Source: Lachnospiraceae bacterium
Lineage (GTDB): Bacteria > Bacillota > Clostridia > Lachnospirales > Lachnospiraceae
Length of the DNA: 36,019 bases
NCBI GenBank assembly: GCA_024695575.1
Contig: JAILHY010000025.1
Coordinates: 1 to 36,019 of the forward strand
Direction of reading: 5' to 3'
Below the pieces are notes generated by a model. That model was not told the origin of the DNA, did no database searches, and was given only the letters and a program-made list of their open reading frames with translations. This document shows, in pieces, positions 24,358 to 33,784 of the stretch (the first letter of the stretch is position 1; every line of letters begins with the position of its first letter). The position numbers and the translations under genes are program-made.

Positions 24358-26033
24358 TATTTACCGTCTTTATAATCAGTCTCGTCAAAAACTTCACTCA
24401 GGGGCTTTCCGCTGGGAACCATAGGGAAAACTTTATCATCTTCATCAATAACACATTCGATCACTGCAGGACGTTTATTCTTGATTGCTTCCTTTAATGC
24501 GGGAGCAAATTCTTCTTTCTTGGTGACTCTGTAAGAATCACAGCCAAGTCCTTTGGCTACTACGCAGTAATCAACCTTATCATTAAGCACGGTCTGTGAA
24601 TATCTGCCCTCGTAGAAAAGGGTCTGCCACTGTCTTACCATTCCAAGCACGTGGTTGTTGATGATAACCTGAATTATGGGAAGATCAAATCTTGAAGCTG
24701 TGGCAAGCTCATTCATGTTCATTCTGAAACATCCGTCGCCGCCAATATTGATACAGATCTTACCCGGATTACCGACCTGCGCACCTATGCAGGCTCCAAG
24801 TCCGTATCCCATGGTACCGAGTCCGCCTGATGAAAGGAAAGTTCTGGGCTTAGTGTAATGATAAAACTGAGATGCCCAGATCTGGTGCTGACCAACATCG
24901 GTAGTGATGATGGCATTTCCTTTTGTAACTTTGTCTATCTCTTCTATCACGAAAGGACATGTAAGTCTGCTCTTATCGTAACCAAGAGGATATTTGGCCT
25001 TAAGTTCCTTAATGTGATCCATCCATTCTTTGTGATCGCACTTGGAAAGCATGGAGTTAAGCTTCTTAAGAGCATCCTTAAGGTCACCCACAAGACTTGC
25101 TGTGGTTTTGATGTTCTTGTCTATTTCAGCCGCATCAATATCAATATGTATAACTTTGGCCTTACTTGCAAAGGTCTTAACGTTACCCACAACGCGGTCT
25201 GAAAATCTTGCGCCGAGAGCAATAAGGAGATCGCATTCGCTTACGCCAAGATTGGATGCCTTGGTTCCGTGCATGCCGATCATTCCGGTATATCTTTCAT
25301 CGTAAGCATCAAAAGCACCCTTACCCATAAGGGTATCGCATACGGGAGCATCGATTAACCCGGCAAATTCAGCAACTTCGGCAGATGCTCCTGATAAAAC
25401 AGCACCGCCACCAAGATAGATAAAAGGCTTCTTTGATGCATTGATAAGCTTAAGAGCCTTATTAACATCATCGTCAGTAAACTTGTTAATGCGCTCGATA
25501 CCCTTTGCCTTCTTAGGTGTATATTCACACTTGTTTGCGGTTACATCCTTGGTAATATCGACAAGCACCGGGCCGGGACGACCTGATTTGGCGATAAAGA
25601 AAGCTTTCCGGATAGTATCTGCAAGTTCTTTAACATCCTTTACGATATAGCCATGCTTGGTGATGGGCATTGTAACACCAGCAATGTCAACCTCCTGGAA
25701 GGTATCCTTGCCAAGCCAGGGAAGAACAACGTTCGCAGTAATTGCTACCAGAGGAACAGAATCCATATATGCTGTAGCAATACCCGTTACAAGATTGGTG
25801 GCTCCGGGGCCGGATGTAGCCATACATACCCCTACCCTGCCTGTAGAACGTGCATAACCGTCAGCTGCGTGTGCAGCACCCTGCTCGTGACTTGTAAGAA
25901 TGTGTTTGATCTCGGAATGATTGTACAAAGCATCATATACATTGAGAATGGTACCGCCCGGATAACCGAATACGGTATCAACTCCCTGTTCTTTAAGACA
26001 CTCTATAACTATTTCTGCACCTGTAAGTAACAT
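24357..26033 (-). CDS. ilvB: Acetolactate synthase large subunit, copy 2 (biosynthetic type)
   Basis: The second ThDP-dependent acetohydroxyacid synthase large subunit, 558 residues. FGYPGGTILNVYDAL and the catalytic glutamate in TSHEQGAAHAADGYAR lie in the PYR domain, with TSGPGATNLVTGIATAYMDS. The ThDP motif begins at GGDGCFRMNMNELAT and continues to NNHVLGMVRQWQ. It fits the consensus biosynthetic IlvB pattern more closely than copy 1. It starts 7 bases after ilvD with AGGTGA as ribosome binding site. No small-subunit gene is in this unit, so any regulatory partner must come from the tandem pair at 4255-5312 or elsewhere. Confidence 0.95.
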   Translation of the reverse strand: MLLTGAEIVIECLKEQGVDTVFGYPGGTILNVYDALYNHSEIKHILTSHEQGAAHAADGYARSTGRVGVCMATSGPGATNLVTGIATAYMDSVPLVAITANVVLPWLGKDTFQEVDIAGVTMPITKHGYIVKDVKELADTIRKAFFIAKSGRPGPVLVDITKDVTANKCEYTPKKAKGIERINKFTDDDVNKALKLINASKKPFIYLGGGAVLSGASAEVAEFAGLIDAPVCDTLMGKGAFDAYDERYTGMIGMHGTKASNLGVSECDLLIALGARFSDRVVGNVKTFASKAKVIHIDIDAAEIDKNIKTTASLVGDLKDALKKLNSMLSKCDHKEWMDHIKELKAKYPLGYDKSRLTCPFVIEEIDKVTKGNAIITTDVGQHQIWASQFYHYTKPRTFLSSGGLGTMGYGLGACIGAQVGNPGKICINIGGDGCFRMNMNELATASRFDLPIIQVIINNHVLGMVRQWQTLFYEGRYSQTVLNDKVDYCVVAKGLGCDSYRVTKKEEFAPALKEAIKNKRPAVIECVIDEDDKVFPMVPSGKPLSEVFDETDYKDGK

Positions 26034-26040
26034 AGATCAC

Positions 26041-27714
26041 CTATTCCTTCGTGGGGACTTTCAAAATAGCGCCTTCAGATGCGCTACCTACAAGTTCCCT
26101 GTATCTTAAAAGATATCCGTTCTTTATATCAGTCTTTCTGGGGTTAAAGTCTTTCTTTCGAGCTTCGAATTCGGTAGGATCCACCAGAACTTCCAGCTTG
26201 TTGGCAGGGATATCAATATGGATCATATCTCCTTCTTTTACAAAAGCAATGGGACCGCCAAGAGCCGCTTCGGGAGAAACATGTCCGATACTTGCGCCCC
26301 TTGATGCGCCTGAGAAACGTCCGTCCGTAATAAGAGCAACTGAACTTCCAAGCCCCATTCCGGCTATAGCCGATGTAGGATTGAGCATTTCTCTCATTCC
26401 GGGACCGCCCTTAGGACCTTCGTATCTGATGACCACTACATCACCGGCAACTATCTTGCCGCCCTTAATGGCTGCAATGGCATCCTCCTCGCAGTCAAAC
26501 ACTCTTGCGGGACCTGTATGTTCCATCATCTCAGGAACAACGGCTGAACGCTTTACAACGGAGCCTTCAGGAGCAAGATTACCCTTAAGTACCGCAATAC
26601 CGCCGGTCTCTGAATAAGGATTCTCAACAGGCCTTATGACATTCGTGTCAAGATTGTCTGCACCAGCGATGTTTTCACCAACTGTCTTACCCGTAACAGT
26701 GATAAGATCAGTGAAAAGAAGATTCTTTTTCGTAAGTTCCTTCATCACAGCATATACGCCGCCGGCTTCGTTAAGATCCTCCATATAAGTAGGACCAGCG
26801 GGAGCAAGATGACAAAGGTTAGGTGTTTTGGCTGAAAGATCGTTAGCTATGGAAAGATCGATATTAACACCTGCTTCATGCGCAATAGCAGGAAGATGAA
26901 GCATTGTATTGGTGGAACAACCAAGAGCCATATCCACCGTAAGAGCATTCAAAAATGCCTTCTCGGTAAGTATATCCCTGGGTCTTATATTTTTGTTAAC
27001 AAGTTCCATGATCTGCATTCCGGCATGCTTTGCAAGACGGATCCTCTCGGAATAAACCGCAGGGATCGTTCCGTTGCCGCGAAGTCCCATTCCGATAGCC
27101 TCTGTAAGGCAGTTCATGGAATTGGCGGTGTACATACCTGAGCAGCTTCCGCATGTAGGACAAACCTTTTCTTCAAATTCACAAAGCTCATCCATTGTCA
27201 TCTTATCGGCAGCTACAGATCCTACGGCTTCAAACATAGCTGAAAGGCTTCTCTTCTGACCCTTTACATGTCCGGCAAGCATAGGACCGCCTGATACGAA
27301 AATGGTGGGAATATTAACTCTTGCCGCAGCCATCAACAAACCGGGAACGTTTTTGTCACAGTTGGGGATCATTACAAGTCCGTCAAACTGATGCGCGATA
27401 GCCATACATTCGGTGGAATCGGCGATAAGATCTCTTGTTACGAGAGAATATTTCATTCCGATATGTCCCATGGCAATACCGTCGCAAACAGCAATTGCGG
27501 GGAAAACAACGGGAGTACCGCCGGCCATTGCAACTCCTGTCTTAACGGCTTCCGTGATCTTATCAAGATTCATATGTCCCGGAACTATCTCGTTGTAAGA
27601 AGAAACAATACCGATCATGGGGCGCTTTCTTTCTTCTTCCGTAAATCCGAGAGCATTAAAGAGACTTCTGTGTGGTGCCTGTGCTGTTCCTGTTTTAACG
27701 TTATCAGAATTCAT
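26041..27714 (-). CDS. ilvD: Dihydroxy-acid dehydratase
   Basis: IlvD dehydrates 2,3-dihydroxy-acids to 2-keto acids, the third common step of valine/isoleucine synthesis, with an Fe-S cluster. The 557-residue protein shows the cluster cysteines in [10 protein letters not shown] and [48 protein letters not shown] and [11 protein letters not shown] are further hallmarks, including the C-terminal catalytic-site serine region. AAGGAG lies shortly before the ATG, 13 bases after leuB. It follows leuB and precedes ilvB2 in the same unit. Confidence 0.97.
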   Translation of the reverse strand: MNSDNVKTGTAQAPHRSLFNALGFTEEERKRPMIGIVSSYNEIVPGHMNLDKITEAVKTGVAMAGGTPVVFPAIAVCDGIAMGHIGMKYSLVTRDLIADSTECMAIAHQFDGLVMIPNCDKNVPGLLMAAARVNIPTIFVSGGPMLAGHVKGQKRSLSAMFEAVGSVAADKMTMDELCEFEEKVCPTCGSCSGMYTANSMNCLTEAIGMGLRGNGTIPAVYSERIRLAKHAGMQIMELVNKNIRPRDILTEKAFLNALTVDMALGCSTNTMLHLPAIAHEAGVNIDLSIANDLSAKTPNLCHLAPAGPTYMEDLNEAGGVYAVMKELTKKNLLFTDLITVTGKTVGENIAGADNLDTNVIRPVENPYSETGGIAVLKGNLAPEGSVVKRSAVVPEMMEHTGPARVFDCEEDAIAAIKGGKIVAGDVVVIRYEGPKGGPGMREMLNPTSAIAGMGLGSSVALITDGRFSGASRGASIGHVSPEAALGGPIAFVKEGDMIHIDIPANKLEVLVDPTEFEARKKDFNPRKTDIKNGYLLRYRELVGSASEGAILKVPTKE

Positions 27715-27727
27715 GAAATTCTCCTTA

Positions 27728-28810
27728 TCAGATATGAGATGCTATAATATCTCCCATTTTACTGCAGCTGACAGTTTCTTCACCGGCGGCTGCGATATCC
27801 TTGGTCCTTACGCCTTCAGTAAGGGTTGTTTTAACGGCTGCCTCGATGGCATCAGCTTCTTTTTGAAGGTTAAGACTGAATCTTAACATCATTGCCGCGG
27901 AAAGAATGGTTGCAATAGGATTGGCTATGTTCTTACCCGCAATGTCAGGTGCGGATCCGTGACTTGGCTCATATAATCCAAAGCCCGTTTCATTAAGACT
28001 TGCGCTTGAAAGCATTCCGATGGATCCGGTAATCATGCTGGCTTCATCTGAAAGAATGTCACCAAACATGTTCTCCGTCAGTATCACATCAAACTGTGAA
28101 GGATCCTTTACAAGCTGCATTGCGCAGTTATCAACAAGCATATGTTCAACGGTCACATCAGGGTAATCCTTGGCAACCTCGTTAACTACCGCTCTCCAGA
28201 GTCTTGAAGAATCAAGAACGTTAGCCTTATCAACGCTTGTGATCTTCTTACGACGCTTGCCCGCAATCTCAAAGGCGCGAATTGCAATCCTTCTTATCTC
28301 GGATTCGTCATATTTCAAAGTATCAACGGCGGTGCGGATGCCGTTCTCTTCGTAGGTCTTACGCTCTCCGAAGTACAGTCCGCCGGTAAGTTCTCTAACG
28401 ATTATAAGATCGATACCCCTGTCGCAGATCTCTTTCTTTAACACGCAGGCAGAGGATAACTCATCATAAAGAAATGCCGGACGAAGGTTAGCAAAAAGTC
28501 CCAAAGCCTTACGGATCTTAAGAAGACCTGCTTCGGGCCGCTTTGAGGGTTCAAGCTTGTACCAGGGTGAAGTATTGGTATCACCTCCGATAGAGCCCAT
28601 AAGAACCGCGTCGGCAGCCTTGGCTGTTTCGATGGCCTCGTCTGTAAGCGGAACTCCGTGAACGTCTATGGATGCTCCACCCATTAAAATGTCCGTAAAA
28701 GCAAATTCGTGTCCGAACTTTCTGCCCGTTACCTCAAGAACTTTCTTGGCCTCAGCTACTATCTCCGGCCCTATTCCGTCACCCGGAATGCATGTAATAT
28801 TATATTTCAT
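27728..28810 (-). CDS. leuB: 3-isopropylmalate dehydrogenase
   Basis: LeuB oxidatively decarboxylates 3-isopropylmalate with NAD. The 360-residue protein of the isocitrate/isopropylmalate dehydrogenase family has [11 protein letters not shown] at the N terminus, the substrate-binding arginines around [11 protein letters not shown] and [26 protein letters not shown] with the metal-binding aspartates, and [18 protein letters not shown]. The frame extends to an ATG at 28828, but AGGACAGG is well placed only for the ATG at 28810, giving [12 protein letters not shown]. It is the first gene of the leuB-ilvD-ilvB2 unit, with a promoter about 60 bases upstream. Confidence 0.97.
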   Translation of the reverse strand: MKYNITCIPGDGIGPEIVAEAKKVLEVTGRKFGHEFAFTDILMGGASIDVHGVPLTDEAIETAKAADAVLMGSIGGDTNTSPWYKLEPSKRPEAGLLKIRKALGLFANLRPAFLYDELSSACVLKKEICDRGIDLIIVRELTGGLYFGERKTYEENGIRTAVDTLKYDESEIRRIAIRAFEIAGKRRKKITSVDKANVLDSSRLWRAVVNEVAKDYPDVTVEHMLVDNCAMQLVKDPSQFDVILTENMFGDILSDEASMITGSIGMLSSASLNETGFGLYEPSHGSAPDIAGKNIANPIATILSAAMMLRFSLNLQKEADAIEAAVKTTLTEGVRTKDIAAAGEETVSCSKMGDIIASHI

Positions 28811-28868
28811 AACCTGTCCTTTAAACATTTTAAGAATTTAACGTAGTACAGTATGAAATTAATGATAT

Positions 28869-28896
28869 ATTATCTTTGGGTAAATTTCAATGTTAA
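28869..28896 (-). promoter_or_regulatory. Candidate promoter of the leuB-ilvD-ilvB2 unit
   Basis: On the minus strand, TTAACA (28891-28896), a 16-base spacer and GATAAT (28869-28874), each matching 5 of 6 consensus bases. The start would be near 28862, leaving a leader of about 50 bases. No T-box, hairpin attenuator or copy of the ilvB1 repeat is seen. An overlapping TTGAAA/TATCAT pair with a 17-base spacer is an alternative. Confidence 0.5.
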
Positions 28897-28904
28897 GTTG
28901 ATAC

Positions 28905-28944
28905 AAAAAAAGAACGCACGGATAATAACAATCCATACGTTCTT
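28905..28944 (-). terminator. Rho-independent terminator after yajC
   Basis: On the minus strand a 14-bp stem (AAGAACGTATGGAT with ATCCGTGCGTTCTT, two G-T pairs) closes a 7-base loop and is followed by a run of T residues (28905-28911 in complement). It begins just after the yajC stop and separates that unit from leuB. Confidence 0.9.
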
Positions 28945-28951
28945 AACAAAA

Positions 28952-29269
28952 TTACTGCTGATTTGCTTTCTCTACCTGTGCAATGGCAGATTTCTGCATC
29001 GGAATACGGCAGTTTTTGTTACTGCCAAATTCAACGATCACCGTATCATCCGTGATATCGATAACAACGCCGTAGAAACCGCTGTTGGTAAGAACGCTGT
29101 CTCCGATCTCAAGACTTGAAAGCATGGTGCTCATTCTTTTCTGTTCCTTCTTCTGCGGCTTGATGATGATAAAGTAAAAGAACACACCAAGAATCACAAA
29201 AGAGATCAGCATGCTGATGAGTCCGGCTGTAGGCGAAGCCTCGGCTGCCGTGGTAAGTACTGTAGTCAT
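28952..29269 (-). CDS. yajC: Preprotein translocase accessory subunit YajC
   Basis: YajC is a small membrane protein that associates with SecDF in the Sec pathway. The 105-residue protein has one transmembrane segment (about residues 18-38, LISMLISFVILGVFFYFIII), then the hallmark KPQKKEQKR, LEIGDSVLTNSGFYGVV and the cytoplasmic beta-rich domain. AAGGAGG precedes the ATG. It follows tgt by 63 bases, a usual tgt-yajC order, but a strong terminator follows and secD/secF are not adjacent. Confidence 0.93.
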   Translation of the reverse strand: MTTVLTTAAEASPTAGLISMLISFVILGVFFYFIIIKPQKKEQKRMSTMLSSLEIGDSVLTNSGFYGVVIDITDDTVIVEFGSNKNCRIPMQKSAIAQVEKANQQ

Positions 29270-29332
29270 ATTAATCCTCCTTGGATTTTACTCCATTCAA
29301 TAATACATAATTTAGCGGGTTAACGCAACAGA

Positions 29333-30469
29333 TTATTCTTTTAAAACATTAAGATTATCTAAAGCCTCTTTTCTGTAGGCCTCAAATCTGCCCTCATCAA
29401 GTGCTTCTCTGATCTCGCGGGTCAGATTATTGTAAAAGTAAAGGTTATGAAGCACGCAAAGGCGCATGCCAAGCATTTCTTTGGTCTTAAGAAGATGCCT
29501 AATGTACGCTCTTGAATACGACTTGCAGGCAGGACACTGACAGCCTTCCTCTATAGGGCTTTCGTCCTTTTCATACTTGGCGTTAAAGAGGTTGATCTTG
29601 CCAAAATGAGTGTAAAGATGGCCGTGACGACCGTTACGTGAAGGATATACACAGTCAAAAAAGTCAATCCCTCTGTATACCCCTTCAATAATATTGGCAG
29701 GAGTACCGACTCCCATAAGATAAACAGGCTTGTTACCGGGAAGATAAGGAACGGTCTCCTCGATTATCCTGTACATTTCCTCGTGGGATTCACCAACCGC
29801 AAGACCGCCTATGGCATATCCGGGAAGGTCAAACTCGGAAATTATTTTCGCATGCTCAATTCTGATATCCTCGTAAACACCGCCCTGATTGATACCAAAG
29901 AGCATCTGCTGCTTGTTGATGGTATCAGGTAGACCGTTAAGTCTTTCCATTTCCTTTTTGCAGCGCTCAAGCCATCTGGTGGTGCGTTCAACACTCTTTT
30001 GAACATAAGACTTCTCAGCTACGCTTGAAGGGCACTCATCAAATGCCATAGCAATTGTAGAAGCAAGATTAGACTGAATCTGCATGCTTTCTTCGGGACC
30101 CATGAAAATGATCCGGCCGTCAACATGCGAATGGAAGGTAACACCTTCTTCTTTGATCTTTCGAAGTCCCGCAAGGGAAAATACCTGAAAGCCGCCCGAA
30201 TCGGTAAGAATAGGCCTTGACCAGTTCATAAACTTGTGAAGACCGCCAAGATCATGAATGAGTCTGTCACCGGGACGCACATGAAGATGATAGGTATTTG
30301 ATAGTTCAACCTGTGTTCCGATATCGTAAAGATCAGTAGTTGCCACAGCTCCCTTGATTGCAGCCGCGGTACCCACATTCATGAAAACCGGAGTCTGAAT
30401 ATCCCCGTGAACAGTATGAAAAACGCCGCGCTTGGCGGCGCCTTCCTTCTTTATAATGTCAAAATTCAT
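29333..30469 (-). CDS. tgt: tRNA-guanine transglycosylase (queuine tRNA-ribosyltransferase)
   Basis: Tgt exchanges guanine-34 of tRNAs with GUN anticodons for the queuosine precursor preQ1. The 378-residue TIM-barrel enzyme has VFMNVGTAAAIKG, the base-binding aspartate in LTDSGGFQVFSLAGL near residue 91, and the nucleophilic aspartate in IDFFDCVYPSRNGRHG. The zinc site is the C-x-C-x2-C of CQCPACKSY plus the histidine in LCVLHNLYFYNNL. GGAAGGA lies upstream of the ATG. It starts 5 bases after the VanY-type gene and precedes yajC. Confidence 0.97.
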   Translation of the reverse strand: MNFDIIKKEGAAKRGVFHTVHGDIQTPVFMNVGTAAAIKGAVATTDLYDIGTQVELSNTYHLHVRPGDRLIHDLGGLHKFMNWSRPILTDSGGFQVFSLAGLRKIKEEGVTFHSHVDGRIIFMGPEESMQIQSNLASTIAMAFDECPSSVAEKSYVQKSVERTTRWLERCKKEMERLNGLPDTINKQQMLFGINQGGVYEDIRIEHAKIISEFDLPGYAIGGLAVGESHEEMYRIIEETVPYLPGNKPVYLMGVGTPANIIEGVYRGIDFFDCVYPSRNGRHGHLYTHFGKINLFNAKYEKDESPIEEGCQCPACKSYSRAYIRHLLKTKEMLGMRLCVLHNLYFYNNLTREIREALDEGRFEAYRKEALDNLNVLKE

Positions 30470-30474
30470 ATATT

Positions 30475-31512
30475 CTATAATCCTTCCAGAAACTCTTCGA
30501 GAGTTATACCGTGCTCCATAATATACTCTGCAGCCTCGACACCCACGAACCTGAAGTGCCAGGGCTCAAACTCAATACCGGTAATATCCTCCTTACCGCG
30601 GGGATAACGAAGAATAAAGCCGTACTCAGCACAGTGCTTTACAAGCCATTTACCGGCCTGTGTATTGGCAAACTCAAAGTCAAGAGTCTTGTGATAATCC
30701 GTAACTATATCGAAACACATTCCAAGCTGGTGCTCACTGGTGCCCGGAACGATAACCTTCTGTGAAACGGCTTTGTAAGCATCAACATAGGAATAACCGT
30801 GATTTTCCATTAAAATCCTGATACGCTTGTTAAAGAGTGTCTGCTGAAGCTCGCCGCTACGATAAGGCGAAGTAACATATATATTGACGCCGTCCTTCTT
30901 GGCTGCGTTAAGCATATCAAGAAGAGGTTTTAAAACGCGCTCGTCACACTGAAGATTTCCTTTGATGGTGGCAAGCTTGACCTTATAATCATCTGGAATG
31001 GGATGAGTCTTGTTGACTAAGATCAGATACCACGCGTTCTTGTCAAAAGAAGAAGTATCTCCCACAATATCGGTATCTGCATCAACTTCGATCTCATCAA
31101 TTGAGAACTGCTCGGAGGCATCCGTTGAATCTTCACCGTTAGGATCAACGTCATCCAGGATGTCAGAATAATCAACATTTACAACAAGAGGAACCGTTTC
31201 CTGAACCGGATCGATAACAGTCTCCTGCTTAACCTCCTGCTGTACCGTTTCTTCTACAGGGGTGGCGCTGTCAAGATAAACGTTATTCTCAACAGACTTA
31301 TCAAGAGTAGTAAAGCTTGAGCTCATAAAGAAAAATGTAAGTCCCACAAGAGCCGCTATATAACGCTTCCCATTCAGATAAAAGTAGGTGCAAAGCCTAT
31401 AGACCCCCAGCACTACTCCGAGTATAAAATAGGCCGCGGGCTTAAGGATTATGCACTTTTTAGATACTTTAACCGCTGTAAAAACGGCCTTTTCTTTAAA
31501 TGAGCGTTTCAT
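30475..31512 (-). CDS. D-alanyl-D-alanine carboxypeptidase, VanY/M15B type, membrane-anchored
   Basis: A 345-residue cell-wall enzyme. Two hydrophobic segments lie near residues 20-45 and 52-68; an acidic low-complexity linker (residues 75-150) follows, then the peptidase M15 domain. Zinc ligands are in TSEHQLGMCFDIV (His and Asp) and EPWHFRFVG (His), with YRSGELQQTLF upstream. It would trim D-Ala from peptidoglycan stem peptides outside the cell. The frame extends to an ATG at 31566, but that codon lies in the -35 of a strong promoter (31544-31571), so the transcript starts below it. The ATG at 31512 is the first usable start, although its ribosome binding site is weak (GGAG about 14 bases away). 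First gene of the vanY-tgt-yajC unit. Confidence 0.88.
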   Translation of the reverse strand: MKRSFKEKAVFTAVKVSKKCIILKPAAYFILGVVLGVYRLCTYFYLNGKRYIAALVGLTFFFMSSSFTTLDKSVENNVYLDSATPVEETVQQEVKQETVIDPVQETVPLVVNVDYSDILDDVDPNGEDSTDASEQFSIDEIEVDADTDIVGDTSSFDKNAWYLILVNKTHPIPDDYKVKLATIKGNLQCDERVLKPLLDMLNAAKKDGVNIYVTSPYRSGELQQTLFNKRIRILMENHGYSYVDAYKAVSQKVIVPGTSEHQLGMCFDIVTDYHKTLDFEFANTQAGKWLVKHCAEYGFILRYPRGKEDITGIEFEPWHFRFVGVEAAEYIMEHGITLEEFLEGL

Positions 31513-31543
31513 AAATGTGTATAATACTCCAAATTGCCATATA

Positions 31544-31571
31544 ATTATAGCACATATACAGGCCATAACAA
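31544..31571 (-). promoter_or_regulatory. Promoter of the vanY-tgt-yajC unit
   Basis: On the minus strand, TTGTTA (31566-31571), a 16-base spacer and a perfect TATAAT (31544-31549), preceded by TGC, an extended -10. The start would be near 31537. It excludes the upstream in-frame ATG at 31566 as the vanY start. Confidence 0.7.
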
Positions 31572-31608
31572 TACAGATAATTTGTTTTGATTACCGGTTT
31601 CCTTTTGG

Positions 31609-31635
31609 TTGAAATTAACTCGTCACTAATATAAT
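31609..31635 (+). promoter_or_regulatory. Candidate promoter of the beta-propeller gene
   Basis: TTGAAA (31609-31614), a short 15-base spacer and TATAAT (31630-31635). A second TATAAT at 31640-31645 has no convincing -35. The region is AT-rich, so the exact promoter is uncertain. AAGGAGG at 31666-31672 sits at good spacing before the ATG at 31679. Confidence 0.4.
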
Positions 31636-31678
31636 ATGATATAATGATATAGAAAAAGCACAAACAAGGAGGCAATAT

Positions 31679-32728
31679 ATGCCGTCAAAGAAATATGTCG
31701 CTTATGTTTCAAGTTATACCCAGGGTAATAAATTCGGAATATCCATCTACGATGTGGATATGACCCGCGGACGCTTTACAGAGAAGGATCGCGTTGCCAT
31801 CTCCAATTCTTCATATATCACCATGTCTCACAATGATAAGTTTCTTTATTCAATTACGGACCTTGGTGTAGAGAGCTACAAAATCAAAAAGGACGGTCTG
31901 CTTGCCAAGCTTAACATGCAGTCCATTAACGGAATGCGCGGATGCTATCTGTCCACTTCCTATGATGACAAGTTTCTTTTTGTTGCAGGCTATCATGACG
32001 GCAAGATCACCGCTCTTCGCTTAAACGATGACGGATCCGTTGGCAATATCACCGACGAAATCTATTTAAAAGGAATGGGAATCGTTGCCGAGCGTAATTT
32101 CCATCCACACGTTAACTGCGTTAAAATGACCAGAGATGACAAGTACCTTCTGGCAGCAGATCTTGGAATGGACCACGTTAATGTTTATTCCCTTAACCAC
32201 ACAACAGGGAAGCTTAAACTTGTGGATATTATCCGTTCCGAGCAGGAATCGGCGCCTAGACACATCAAGCTTTCCAAGGACGGAAAGACCATCTATATCG
32301 TGCACGAACTTAAATGCTATATCGATGTATACAAATACGAGGACAGAGGCAATCAGCCTTATTTCGAAAAGATACAGACCATCAGCACATTAAATGATTA
32401 CCACGCATCTGGTTCGGCCGCAAGTGCACTCAATATCTCAGCCGATTACAAGTATATTGTCACCACCAATGCAGGTGATAATTCAGCAAGTCTTTACGAA
32501 ATAGAAAAAGAAGGCACGTTGCATAAACTCCTGTGCCTTCCAGTAAGCGGTGAATATCCTAAGGACGCTACCCTCTTTCCTAACAACAGATTCCTGGTTT
32601 CCTTAACCCACGAGTCAAACACCATGACATTCTTTTACGTGGATCTTCAAAAAGGAACCCTTATAATGAACGGCCCGGAAATGAAGGTTGAGAAACCCAA
32701 CTGCATCATATTCCTGGCTCTGTCGTGA
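31679..32728 (+). CDS. Lactonase family beta-propeller protein (6-phosphogluconolactonase-like)
   Basis: A 349-residue cytoplasmic seven-bladed beta-propeller of the lactonase family (PF10282, YbhE/Pgl type), with no signal peptide. Repeated blades include MSHNDKFLYSITD, TSYDDKFLFVAGYHDG, MTRDDKYLLAADLGMDHVNVY, LSKDGKTIYIVHEL and ISADYKYIVTTNAGDNSASLY. FHPHVNCVKM matches the conserved histidine-containing family segment. The family includes true 6-phosphogluconolactonases and 3-carboxymuconate-cyclising enzymes, so the substrate is uncertain. It is monocistronic; its TGA directly abuts the stop of the convergent PotD-like gene, leaving no room for a terminator between them. Confidence 0.87.
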   Translation: MPSKKYVAYVSSYTQGNKFGISIYDVDMTRGRFTEKDRVAISNSSYITMSHNDKFLYSITDLGVESYKIKKDGLLAKLNMQSINGMRGCYLSTSYDDKFLFVAGYHDGKITALRLNDDGSVGNITDEIYLKGMGIVAERNFHPHVNCVKMTRDDKYLLAADLGMDHVNVYSLNHTTGKLKLVDIIRSEQESAPRHIKLSKDGKTIYIVHELKCYIDVYKYEDRGNQPYFEKIQTISTLNDYHASGSAASALNISADYKYIVTTNAGDNSASLYEIEKEGTLHKLLCLPVSGEYPKDATLFPNNRFLVSLTHESNTMTFFYVDLQKGTLIMNGPEMKVEKPNCIIFLALS

Positions 32729-33781
32729 TCAGTTCTTAAGTTTAAACCATAGTTCCGAAAGCTGCATCTTAAGAAACTCGTTATCCCTGTACATCTCATC
32801 CTTTTCATAGGAGAGTCTCGGAAGATAAGCTTCATTATTTTCAAACATACCGCCCTCTGTCGTTAAATGATGGAGGGCTTCTGTATTTGCGGCGGGATAA
32901 CCCGAATACTCCGCATTCTTAACAGATGCTTCATATCCCAGTACATAATCTATAAAATCATGGGCAATATCGATATTGCGTGAATTCCTTGGAATAACTA
33001 TTGCATCCACCCAAATATTGGTGCCGCTTTCAGGCATGAAGAACCGCATATTTTGATTGTGGCTTATGATATTTGCAGCATCGCCGCTAAATCCGACCGC
33101 AATGTCTTTACGTCCGTTAATGAGACCGTCGATCATCTCATCGGTCACAATGGTGGGTCTGTTATTATGAATAACGGTATGAAGCCACTCAACCGCCTTC
33201 TTTATCTCGGAATCTTCTGAAGTATTGGCAGAGTATCCAAGGGACTTTAACGCGATCATGAACATATCACGTTCCGAATCGTAAAGATAGACTCTTCCCT
33301 TTAACTTCTCATCCAAAAGAATATCAAAGCCCTTCTCTTCCACTTCACTTTCGGATATCTTGTCCGGATTGTAAATTAGTCCAACGGAACCCCAGGAATA
33401 TGGAACGGAATACTCCGATAGGGGGTCGTACTGATTCATGGGAGACTGTAACAAAGCAGGATCGATCTTAGAAAGATTCGTTAATTTCCTTTTGTTAAGA
33501 GGTTCAAGATATCCTTCTTTGGCAAGTCTTTCGATCATGTAATCGGAAGGGATAAGGATGTCATAAACCGCCCCTGCCTCAAGCTTTGAATACAGGGTCT
33601 CGTTGGCATTGTAATAGTCCACCGAGATCTTTACTCCGTAGAACTTTTCAAAAGTATCTATAACTTCGGGGCTGAAATATTCACAGGGTGTATAGATCCT
33701 GAGCTGTTTTTCGCCACATCCTCCCGCAAATATCAGGCAAAACAATAAAAGCGCAGGAAGGATAATCAATTTCTTTAACAT
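32729..33781 (-). CDS. Spermidine/putrescine-type ABC transporter substrate-binding lipoprotein (orphan)
   Basis: A 350-residue lipoprotein whose signal ends at lipobox FAGGC (cysteine near residue 22). The mature part matches the PotD/PotF family of solute-binding proteins: LRIYTPCEYFSPEVIDTFEK, YDILIPSDYMIERL, VPYSWGSVGLIYNP and SGDAANIISHN. It would bind a polyamine or similar cation outside the membrane. No permease or ATPase genes (potABC) are adjacent. It begins 3 bases after the trpS stop, so it is co-transcribed with trpS. The ligand is not proven. Confidence 0.88.
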   Translation of the reverse strand: MLKKLIILPALLLFCLIFAGGCGEKQLRIYTPCEYFSPEVIDTFEKFYGVKISVDYYNANETLYSKLEAGAVYDILIPSDYMIERLAKEGYLEPLNKRKLTNLSKIDPALLQSPMNQYDPLSEYSVPYSWGSVGLIYNPDKISESEVEEKGFDILLDEKLKGRVYLYDSERDMFMIALKSLGYSANTSEDSEIKKAVEWLHTVIHNNRPTIVTDEMIDGLINGRKDIAVGFSGDAANIISHNQNMRFFMPESGTNIWVDAIVIPRNSRNIDIAHDFIDYVLGYEASVKNAEYSGYPAANTEALHHLTTEGGMFENNEAYLPRLSYEKDEMYRDNEFLKMQLSELWFKLKN

Positions 33782-33784
33782 CTA

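Noticed and set aside
26051-26617. A 188-codon plus-strand frame opposite ilvD
   Set aside because: Its Pro/Ser/Ala-rich composition mirrors the ilvD codons, it has no start signals, and it lies entirely inside the real gene.
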